A stretch of 15,639 nucleotides of DNA, taken from JAWVZH01 sp033722295. Its GTDB lineage: Bacteria; Bacteroidota; Bacteroidia; Chitinophagales; Saprospiraceae. Below the pieces are notes generated by a model. It ran no database searches, had not been told where the DNA came from, and saw only the letters and a program-made list of their open reading frames with translations. Position numbers and translations under genes: made by a program. The stretch spans positions 1 through 15,639 of the forward strand of contig JAWVZH010000064.1 in NCBI GenBank assembly GCA_033722295.1, in the 5' to 3' direction. Positions 6,759-14,700 of this stretch are shown piece after piece. The first letter of the stretch is position 1. Every line of letters begins with the position of its first letter.

Positions 6759-8071
6759 CAATCCTTTCTCTTTAACCCCTCTCCGGCTCTAACGACCATT
6801 TGCAAGGTGTCCTTTATCCTTTCTTCAAAAATGATGGGTCTCGAACCAATGATACTTTTAACGTCGGCATTATCATAATGACGTATGGTAACCAGTTCCA
6901 TATCCCTGTCTATAAAAACTTCAAACTCTCGTGAGAGAGCCTGGATCAGCTCGTCAAGTCTCTCTTTTACATCAGTTACACAAACGGTGAAACTGATCGC
7001 TGTATTTCTCATCATATTGATTTTGATCCTGTAATTGGAAATAAGGTTGAAAATGAGACTCATATGATGTTCAGCGACAAAGGAGAAGTCTTGTGTAGAA
7101 ATATGGAGCAAAGCCTGATTTCTGTCGATGACGACGATTGGTGGATAGGCCACTTCAACGTCATGTTTTATGATCGTACCATGCATGTCAGGCGATTTAA
7201 AGGATCTGACATGAAGTATAATACCCTTGTTCTCCAAAGGCTTTATGGTCTTGGGATGAATAACCTTTGCACCATAATAAGTCATTTCGATGGCTTCCTT
7301 ATAGCTCAACCGGTCCATTTTTATGACATTCTCGAACGCTCTGGGATCACCCGTCAAAATACCTTCTACATCCTTCCATATGGTAAGTTCTGAAGCATCA
7401 AGACAGTAAGCAAATATGGCTGCCGAATAATCGGACCCCTCTCTTCCCAAAGTGGTCGTCCAGTCGTCATATCCACCAATAAACCCCTGGGTGACAACGA
7501 TTTTACCCTCGTCAAGAAGAGGCTTAACGTGTTTCAAAATATTCTCCCTGGTCACTACCCAATTTACTGTGGCATCTCTATGGATATCATTGGTCATGAT
7601 GATTTTGCGGGCATCTATCCATTTGACGTCATCAGAATTCTGGCTCAATAGCTCAAAAAGTATTCTTGTGCTGCACAATTCTCCGAAACAAACGAGCTGG
7701 TCATAGGCCTTGTCATAATCGTATTGACCAAGTGTTTTTAAACTGTCTTTCAACGATTCGAAAACACTTGATACGACAGTTTCTGAAATTCCAAGCTCAT
7801 TTGCGATTTCTATATGCTTGTTCTCTACGACCTCTAGTTTTTCCAGGGCCGATGCCTCCCCGGCTGATATTAGAGAATCCGCCACCTCCTCCATGTCATT
7901 GGTCGTCTTTCCAAGGGCGCTGAGCACTATCAATAGAGGGCCGCTGTTTTGATCCTGACTGATCTTTTTGACATTCAGAAATCCGGATGCATCCGCTACT
8001 GACGAACCACCAAATTTGTATACCTGATAACTCAATCTCGAGAATTTGCCCAAAGTTATGGATTTATTCAA
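6758..8071 (-). CDS. lysC: Aspartate kinase (aspartokinase), monofunctional
   Basis: The enzyme phosphorylates L-aspartate with ATP, the first step toward lysine (via diaminopimelate), threonine and methionine. In its 437 residues I see the N-terminal kinase motif YKFGGSSVAD (18-27), the aspartate/ATP site segment TTLGREGSDYSA (206-217), WKDVEGILTGDPR (232-244), GAKVIHPKT (267-275), and a C-terminal regulatory ACT region (about 310-430). The region upstream is closed by an in-frame TAG at 8074-8072 and there is no ATG before the kinase domain. The start must therefore be non-ATG. TTG at 8071 has AGAGGG (8080-8075) just upstream and is my choice; TTG codons at 8053 and 8035 would also leave the kinase intact. 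There is no homoserine dehydrogenase domain. The symbol is a family label, because such genomes often hold more than one aspartokinase. Confidence 0.9.
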   Translation of the reverse strand: MNKSITLGKFSRLSYQVYKFGGSSVADASGFLNVKKISQDQNSGPLLIVLSALGKTTNDMEEVADSLISAGEASALEKLEVVENKHIEIANELGISETVVSSVFESLKDSLKTLGQYDYDKAYDQLVCFGELCSTRILFELLSQNSDDVKWIDARKIIMTNDIHRDATVNWVVTRENILKHVKPLLDEGKIVVTQGFIGGYDDWTTTLGREGSDYSAAIFAYCLDASELTIWKDVEGILTGDPRAFENVIKMDRLSYKEAIEMTYYGAKVIHPKTIKPLENKGIILHVRSFKSPDMHGTIIKHDVEVAYPPIVVIDRNQALLHISTQDFSFVAEHHMSLIFNLISNYRIKINMMRNTAISFTVCVTDVKERLDELIQALSREFEVFIDRDMELVTIRHYDNADVKSIIGSRPIIFEERIKDTLQMVVRAGEGLKRKD

Positions 8072-8233
8072 CTACCCTCTATACTCAGCGTCATCAGACG
8101 ACTTGATCCAATGTTTTGATTAAACAGAATCATGACCGATCCACTGGCAATGTGGTTTAATTTTTGATGTATTCCAACATACGCGTGGAGTATGTGTTAG
8201 TGATTTAGTAATTTCGGAATCCTAAAGGAACCT
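8072..8233. promoter_or_regulatory. Divergent intergenic region between aspartate kinase and oadG
   Basis: This 162-bp region must carry the promoters for both the leftward aspartate kinase operon and the rightward oadGAB operon. I see AT-rich tracts (for example TTTAATTTTTG at 8156-8166) and an inverted repeat (listed separately). I find no convincing TTG-N19-TAnnTTTG promoter on either strand. No small reading frame, tRNA or riboswitch-like fold is apparent by eye. Confidence 0.5.
8177..8195. repeat. Inverted repeat, possible operator
   Basis: The arms ACATAC (8177-8182) and GTATGT (8190-8195) flank a 7-base centre GCGTGGA. The repeat lies 39 bp before the oadG start, where a repressor or activator site would be expected. 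With 6-bp arms and no following T-run, it is neither a strong hairpin nor a terminator. A role as a protein-binding site for one or both divergent operons is inferred from position. Confidence 0.3.
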
Positions 8234-8491
8234 ATGCCTGCTGACCTGATACAAGGCCTTCTACTTCTTTGTATTGGTATGACGTCTGTGTTCGTTATAC
8301 TGACAGTCATCGTTTTATCAGGCAGATGGATGATCCTGATCCTGAATCGCCTGTCCCAAACAACTCCAAAATTGAAGACCCATGATGAAGACGATGACGA
8401 AGTTGTAATTATCACAGCATTGGTTCATCAACTGACCGGCGGTAAAGGTCGGGTTCTAAATATTTCAAAACCGGTAACATCTGATAAATAA
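8234..8491 (+). CDS. oadG: Sodium-pump decarboxylase gamma subunit (OadG family)
   Basis: This 85-residue protein has one N-terminal membrane helix (about residues 7-33), an acidic cytoplasmic stretch HDEDDDEVV (near 50), and the short C-terminal helix/strand ITALVHQLTGGKGRVLNI typical of the family. The gamma subunit anchors and assembles the alpha and beta subunits of the membrane decarboxylase. The start is well supported: AAAGGA (8224-8229) sits 4 bases before the ATG. The stop TAA shares one base with the ATG of oadA (TAATG). The gamma-alpha-beta gene order matches the classical oadGAB operon of enterobacteria. Identity rests on topology, size and position, since sequence conservation in this family is low. 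Confidence 0.85.
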   Translation: MPADLIQGLLLLCIGMTSVFVILTVIVLSGRWMILILNRLSQTTPKLKTHDEDDDEVVIITALVHQLTGGKGRVLNISKPVTSDK

Positions 8492-10368
8492 TGGCACGAG
8501 ACATTCAATTTTGCCTCGTATACAGAGACATGTTTCAATCCTCTGGCAAATTCATGCCGAAGGTCGATCAACTTGTAAAAGTGGCTCCTGAGATCGTTAA
8601 TATGGGTTGCTTTACCAGAGTGGAAACCAATGGAGGTGGATTCGAGCAGATCAATCTATTAATGGGAGAGAATCCGAATCGCAGTGTTCGGGAATGGACG
8701 CAAGCATTCAATGATGCCGGCATTCAAACTCAAATGCTTGAAAGAGGACTTAACGGTATTCGCATGAGTCCGGTTCCTGAGGACGTGCGTAAACTCATGT
8801 TCAGACTGAAGAAAAAACAGGGAACAGATATAGCCCGATCATTTGATGGCCTCAATAATCCTCAAAACCTCAGAAGGTCCTTTGAATATGCCAAGGACGG
8901 GGGCATGATCGCTCAGGGCGCCCTGAGCCTTACACATTCCCCCATTCACACTGTGGAATACTACATCGAGCTGGCTGATCAATATATAGCGCTCGGTGCC
9001 GAGGAGATCTGTATCAAGGATATGGCCGGGATTGGTAGACCAGTATCAATAGGAAAGATTATAAGGGGCATCAAGTCCGCACATCCCGACGTGCTGGTTC
9101 AATACCATGGTCATAGCACACCCGGCTTTTCAGTGGCATCTTCACTGGAGGCAGCAAGAGCAGGTGCCGATATTATCGATGTTGGCATGGAACCCCTGTC
9201 CTGGGGTACAGGTCATGCAGATCTGTTGACCATACATGCCATGTTGAAAGATGCGGGTTTCAATGTACCCGATATAAACATGAAGGCCTACATGAAGGTA
9301 AGATCATTGACCCAATCTTTCGTCGATGACTTTTTAGGCTATTTCATAAACCCTCAGAACAGAAAGATGAACTCGCTGCTCATAGGCCCGGGATTGCCCG
9401 GAGGAATGATGGGCAGCCTCATGGCGGATCTGGAAAAGAACCTGGAAAGCCTGAATAAATGGCTCGCCAAGAGAGACAGGGAACCTCTGACACAGGATGA
9501 GCTCCTTCTAAAACTATTCGAAGAGGTCGAATACGTCTGGCCACGACTAGGATATCCTCCGCTTGTCACTCCTTTCTCACAGTATGTGAAGAACACTGCC
9601 CTCATGAATGTCATACAAATCATCAAGGAAAGGGGAAGATGGACGATGATAGATGAAAATACGTGGGGCATGATCCTGGGCAAATCCGGTCAACTGCCTG
9701 GAGAGATCGGTGTCGATATAAAAGAATTGGCTAAAGAACAAGGCCGCGAATTTTATACAAAAGATCCACAACTGCTCTATCCCGATGAATTGTCCCTTTT
9801 TGCTCAGAAAATGGATGAAAAAGGATGGGACTATGGCAAGGATGATGAAGAGTTGTTTGAATATGCCATGCATCCTACTCAGTACGAAAATTACAAATCG
9901 GGAAAGGCAAAAGAGGACTTTGAAGCAGAGGTCGATAAAAGGCGGCGTGAAGGATCGACGACCTCTCAGTCACAGGTCCCAGGAAAAGTGGAAAAAGCAA
10001 AAGAACAACCTCAGGAGTTGTTGGTCGAACTAAATGGAAAGTCTTACAATGTACAGATAAGTTACCCCGATCAGGCCTCAACCAATGGCGTGAATGGGAA
10101 AAATCCCCACTCAGGTTCCTCTACGGTCTCTCAGAATGTCAACAAAGTCGTTGCTCCTCTCGAAGGCACATTTTATCTGACCAAGGACAGCAACGAAACT
10201 CCTGTCAAGGTAGGTGATCGTGTGAAGCCGGGAGATACCATCGGCTACATCGAATCGATGAAGGTCTATAATGCCATTGTCGCGGAAGACGGAGGCACGA
10301 TTCTGGAGATCAACACCAATAATGGAGAGGACATCGAAGAAGATGAGGTCATTCTGACTCTGCAATGA
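8491..10368 (+). CDS. oadA: Biotin-dependent decarboxylase alpha subunit (oxaloacetate decarboxylase / pyruvate carboxylase subunit B type)
   Basis: This 625-residue protein has an N-terminal carboxyltransferase barrel and a C-terminal biotinyl domain. Putative metal and catalytic residues are visible at expected places: D13 in YRDMFQS, K176 in CIKDMAG, and H206/H208 in YHGHSTPG. After the conserved C-terminal domain (to about 470), a Lys/Glu/Gln/Ser-rich linker leads to the biotinyl domain (551-625), with biotin acceptor K591 in IESMKVYNA. The subunit transfers the carboxyl group of oxaloacetate, or of a related acid, to biotin, and the membrane beta subunit then releases CO2. The active-site surroundings (HGHSTPG; EPLSWGTGH near 234-242) differ from the enterobacterial enzyme as I remember it, so the substrate is less certain than the family. 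The start shares one base with the oadG stop, and the stop overlaps oadB as ATGA. Confidence 0.88.
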   Translation: MARDIQFCLVYRDMFQSSGKFMPKVDQLVKVAPEIVNMGCFTRVETNGGGFEQINLLMGENPNRSVREWTQAFNDAGIQTQMLERGLNGIRMSPVPEDVRKLMFRLKKKQGTDIARSFDGLNNPQNLRRSFEYAKDGGMIAQGALSLTHSPIHTVEYYIELADQYIALGAEEICIKDMAGIGRPVSIGKIIRGIKSAHPDVLVQYHGHSTPGFSVASSLEAARAGADIIDVGMEPLSWGTGHADLLTIHAMLKDAGFNVPDINMKAYMKVRSLTQSFVDDFLGYFINPQNRKMNSLLIGPGLPGGMMGSLMADLEKNLESLNKWLAKRDREPLTQDELLLKLFEEVEYVWPRLGYPPLVTPFSQYVKNTALMNVIQIIKERGRWTMIDENTWGMILGKSGQLPGEIGVDIKELAKEQGREFYTKDPQLLYPDELSLFAQKMDEKGWDYGKDDEELFEYAMHPTQYENYKSGKAKEDFEAEVDKRRREGSTTSQSQVPGKVEKAKEQPQELLVELNGKSYNVQISYPDQASTNGVNGKNPHSGSSTVSQNVNKVVAPLEGTFYLTKDSNETPVKVGDRVKPGDTIGYIESMKVYNAIVAEDGGTILEINTNNGEDIEEDEVILTLQ

Positions 10369-11570
10369 ACATTTTAGAGAATTTATATGAAATGACTGCG
10401 ATAAGCGGTCTGATCAGTGATCCATTGTCAGTTTTGATGATTGCCCTCGCCCTCTTCATCATCTATCTCGGCATCAAAAAGCGGTATGAACCTTTGTTGC
10501 TTGTCCCTATTGGTTTTGGCGTCCTTCTCGCGAACTTTCCGGGTGCGAATATGGCAGTCGTATCAGCCTCGGACATCAATAATATAGAACACCTGACCCT
10601 TTTGGAGATTGCAAAAGAATATGGCATCATCAATATGTTGTACTACGCCCTTATCAAAACAGGTCTGCTACCACCTCTCATTTTCTTGGGTGTGGGTGCT
10701 ATGACGGATTTCGGACCCATGTTGAGAAATCTTCGTTTGGCTTTCTTCGGTGCAGCAGCGCAGATTGGCATCTTTACTGTGCTCATTTCCGCTATATTCT
10801 TTGGCTTCACCCTTCCGGAAGCAGGTGCGTTAGGAATTATCGGAGGCGCTGACGGACCGACGGCTATTTATACATCGATCATACTTGCGCCCCATTTGCT
10901 GGGACCTATTGCCATAGCGGCTTACAGCTATATGGCGCTTGTACCGGTTATCATACCCCTCGTTGTCAGATATACTGTCAGTGATGATGAACTGAAGATC
11001 AATATGAAAATGCAGGAAAAGGAACATCCGTCTAACCTGGTGATCAGAGACTTGAGGGCAACCAAGATCATCTTTCCCATCATGCTGTGTATTATTGCAG
11101 CATTGCTGGTGCCCTCTTCCTTGCCGCTGATCGGACTCCTGATGTTCGGCAATCTTGTAAAAGAGGTAGGTTCGGATACGGGCCGTCTGCAAGAAGCTGC
11201 CAGCGGGACTATCATGAATACGGCTACGGTCTTTCTCGGTCTTACCATCGGGGCCACCATGACCGCCAGCAGCTTTTTGAACGTTGAAACCCTGTTGATC
11301 GTGGTGGGCGGATTCCTGGCCTTCGCCATTTCTATTCTCGGCGGTATCGTCGCCGTCAAAGTGGTCAATATTTTTACAAAAAAGAAGATCAACCCACTCA
11401 TCGGTGCAACTGGGCTCAGTGCAGTACCTATGGCCTCTCGTGTCGCCAATGAGATCGCATTGAAGAAAGATCCCAATAATCACATTCTGCAATATGCTAT
11501 GAGCAGTAATATATCCGGAGTGATAGGTTCTGCAGTAGCTGCCGGTGTCCTTATCACTTTCCTCTCCTAA
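10365..11570 (+). CDS. oadB: Sodium-translocating decarboxylase beta subunit (OadB family)
   Basis: This 401-residue polytopic membrane protein couples decarboxylation of carboxybiotin to export of Na+. Family landmarks are present: D163 in GGADGPTAIY, the N343-P-L-I-G segment followed by GLSAVPMASRVANE (S352, R359), and the C-terminal NISGVIGSAVAAG. By knowledge of the Klebsiella enzyme, the Asp, Asn, Ser and Arg in these motifs take part in Na+ and proton binding; all appear retained here. Length is somewhat below the enterobacterial protein (about 430). The ATG at 10365 overlaps the TGA of oadA (ATGA), so the two subunits are probably translationally coupled. A Na+ gradient or Na+/H+ exchange in this bacterium is implied. 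Confidence 0.93.
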   Translation: MNILENLYEMTAISGLISDPLSVLMIALALFIIYLGIKKRYEPLLLVPIGFGVLLANFPGANMAVVSASDINNIEHLTLLEIAKEYGIINMLYYALIKTGLLPPLIFLGVGAMTDFGPMLRNLRLAFFGAAAQIGIFTVLISAIFFGFTLPEAGALGIIGGADGPTAIYTSIILAPHLLGPIAIAAYSYMALVPVIIPLVVRYTVSDDELKINMKMQEKEHPSNLVIRDLRATKIIFPIMLCIIAALLVPSSLPLIGLLMFGNLVKEVGSDTGRLQEAASGTIMNTATVFLGLTIGATMTASSFLNVETLLIVVGGFLAFAISILGGIVAVKVVNIFTKKKINPLIGATGLSAVPMASRVANEIALKKDPNNHILQYAMSSNISGVIGSAVAAGVLITFLS

Positions 11571-11661
11571 CTCCCCACATATTATAAATGCTTGAAATTC
11601 AGTGAATAAATCCGTAATTTGAACGGACAAAGTTCTTTAGTTGCTGGGCTTCCGAGGGTGT

Positions 11662-11676
11662 CAATAATAATTATTG
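11662..11676. repeat. Perfect AT-rich palindrome upstream of the 1226-residue gene
   Basis: CAATAAT-A-ATTATTG is a perfect 7+1+7 inverted repeat located 35 bp before the ATG at 11711, in the 140-bp gap after oadB. It could be an operator or part of a promoter for the large gene. The arms are nearly all A/T, so chance is a fair alternative. No T-rich hairpin terminator for oadGAB is visible in this gap. Confidence 0.35.
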
Positions 11677-11710
11677 CCATGTAAAATCATTACTTCTTAT
11701 CCTCATATGT

Positions 11711-14700
11711 ATGACACGAGCTCTTTTAGTTTATCTGTTTTCAATCTGGACCTGCTTCTCGTCGGTCTTAATAGCACAGGAAGATTGTAATACAGACCTG
11801 GGAAGCATAAAACAGGAAAATAATACATGCGAGCCTTGTATCAACGGCATGCAAAAACTCCTTGTTCCGATCCAGGATTTTGAACAGGCCAGGAAAAGAA
11901 TGAACGACCTCAACGAGATCGCAAAACAAGAACTTCAAGAACAACAAAGAGAGATCGATAAACTCGTTGACAAGCAAGATGAAATTGATCGAAAACTGAG
12001 GGAAGTCTGGCCATTAAAAGAACTGATCCAATCTGCGGATTATGGCAATGATGAGGATGCGCTTTACCTGGAACATCACATCAAGCGAATGAAGGAGTTC
12101 GCGGAGAGATTCCCAGAGAATGACAAATGGTTCGATCACTGGATCGATCAATTTGAATCTTTTCTCGAGCTATTTAACCAACTCAAGGAACTGGACCAGC
12201 AACGGGACGCCTTAATGGATAAGATCACATTGGGTTCCTGTGGCGATCTCACCAAATTGAAACTGGATTGTTGCGAACCCGGTTTTGTACAGGGCAGGTA
12301 TGAAGATGGAAAAATTGATCTCGATTGCTACATCAATGCGTTAAAGGAACTTAATGAGGAATATTATGACTACCGCTCGAGCATGCTTGATCAACTCGGT
12401 GCGCTGGTCAATCTCCTGAAAGAGAAACTGAAAGAACGAGCAGGAGAAGAAAAACAAGCAACAGAGAAAAGAGATGCTTTCAAGGATGGATTGAGCGGAT
12501 TCCTCATGAAAAAAGTCGCAGGTCAGTTGAGTACTGGTTTGATACAAAACCTGCTCGCTCAAGGATATGAATTATCATTGGATCAAAAGGCGGCGTTGGA
12601 AAGCTATGCGGAAGCCATTTCCGAACAAATGGAGGTTGCAGATGAGGTAGGCCTTGATGAATTCGCCATGGGTGGAGGCGTATCGGGTGTTGGCGGTCAA
12701 TTGGTCAACACGATTTTGGAAAATGCACTGGCGGATATACCAGAACATGACCGCGAACTTATATCCATGATCTCGGGTGAGGCCGTTTCACAAACAGCCG
12801 GACATTTACTTTCAGGACTTCTGTCCAAAGCCAGTCCTGTCATGAAGTATTTTCTTGGCGGATTGGAAGGCGCTGCCGGCCTCGGCATCATGCTCGTCGA
12901 CAGACTGTGGGCAGTCCCCTTATATCTCTGGGAAGACAAAAACCTTAAGATCCTCCAGGGTGCTTTCGATCATATTATGATCGGGCTCGTCCAGGCTATT
13001 AACCTTGCCATCGATCGTAGTCAACACATCCCTTATGGACCACTCAATATTTACCTTGAGGCCATTGAAAGTGAAACCCTTCCCAATGGCACCTCCCGGA
13101 AGCGTGCCATAACCATATGCTTACCTGAGGACAAAAACCATTATCACGGCCTGGATGATCTGAAAGATGCAGTGGCTGACGCCATGTCCCCTCCTATTGC
13201 CTCGCTAGATATTTTCGATAGATTTGAAAGGAAAGAGCATGGCGATCAGGATTACCTTGAATTCCAGTACGACAGCAAGATCAGGTTCAAAGTCAGACTT
13301 GGGTGCTATTGTGGAGATGACTCACCGGAGAAGATCTATACATCAGAACCTGACGGAATACAGATCAAACCCGATAAGATCACAAGTACCGGCGAAACAT
13401 TTGGTGTGATCGCCGAGGCAACGGTCACCAATCCTACGGGGGAAACCATCACCTACATCATACATTCCGGACTTATCCCCAGTGATGGAGTCCATCAACC
13501 TTATGTCATCATCTACCCTATTCGAAAGGAGATCCCTCCGGGAGAAACCATAGTCATCGAAATAGATGATTCGGCCTGTGCGCGTGATGATATGCCGCCA
13601 GTGCCAGAGGGAGAACCGTTGATCGACATCGATGAATGGATTCTCGTGCCACCGAGGTATCCCGAAATGACGTTCACCCTTTCTGAACCTATAGACATTG
13701 TCGAAAGCCCTCGTGAAGCAGCCCCTATTGTTGTTGCTGAGGCCCGAGTCATTGTCGAATTTGTGGATGACATCGATATTGAAGACCTCCCTAAAAATCC
13801 TCTCAGCAATGACCCGGTGAAGTTAAAAGAAACAATGAAAGGCCAGGGCATCTGGAACGAATTATCCAAACTCGAAGGCCGCGGGGATCGAAAAGAGGAT
13901 TTCAAGGAAAATGCAACACAACAACTCGAGGAACAACTCGGCCAACCGGTTGAAAATCTGCCTGAGGAAGCGCAGAAGCAATTTGACGAGGGATTGGAAC
14001 AGATCTGGTCGGCAATAGAGTTTGTGGGAACAGAGGCCAAGACCATGGCGAAAGAAAGGATAAAGGATCAAAATCCAGACCAGATTAAACCCGCAGTAGT
14101 TGGAGAATCAATTCCGATTCCGGTCTTGGAGGAAGAAGATCATCTTCTAAATCCTTCCGAAATAGAACAAGTTGAAGAGAGCCGTTCTGTCGATCATTGC
14201 CGTTGTATTATCAGTGAAAGAGACAATATCTATTGGCCACGGTACTCCTTCCTACAAACCGGTGAACAATTATATAATGGAGACACAATCAACTGGGGCA
14301 TACCCGTTAGATCTAAAAAGGGCTTTGAAAAATCTAAAATCAAGATCATAGCTCCTGAAATTCGTCTTTTCGAAGAATGTCCTGATAATTGTAATTCTTT
14401 TGACACAATACGATACAAGGTAGATTTTATTGACATGAACGGGGATTCTTCCCTTATAGAGCACTGGAACCGTAGCGATAATGTCATTGAACTTCCTGGA
14501 CGGGGAAAGTTAGTTGTCACATCATTTTATGTTTGTTCATGTGGTCAAGACGTACGTCAAGGATGGAACAAGGATTTCATCGTAATCACAGAACCCAATG
14601 ATTGTTGTGATGAACTAAGAAATTTTTCTCATCAATTGGTCTTTCAGTTGGATGATGGCGTCATCAAAATTGATAACAATCAACTGTACTTCAAAATTGC

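Noticed and set aside
1..8071. Many plus-strand open frames of 60-110 codons opposite the cytochrome and kinase genes
   Set aside because: They lie antisense to long genes with clear haem, FAD, esterase or kinase motifs. Their proteins show no domain and no coherent composition, and they overlap one another.
11613..11627. CCGT...ACGG inverted repeat after oadB as a terminator
   Set aside because: It has a 4-bp stem with a 7-base loop and no T tract, so it is too weak to claim.
10830..11630. Minus-strand frame of 266 codons opposite oadB
   Set aside because: It is antisense to a well-conserved membrane subunit. The product is rich in His, Asp, Gln and Arg, as expected from reading hydrophobic codons backwards, and has no recognisable motif.
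13513..14046. Minus-strand frame of 177 codons opposite the large unknown gene
   Set aside because: Its product is Ser-rich and low in complexity, consistent with an antisense shadow, and the plus-strand frame is open for 1226 codons.
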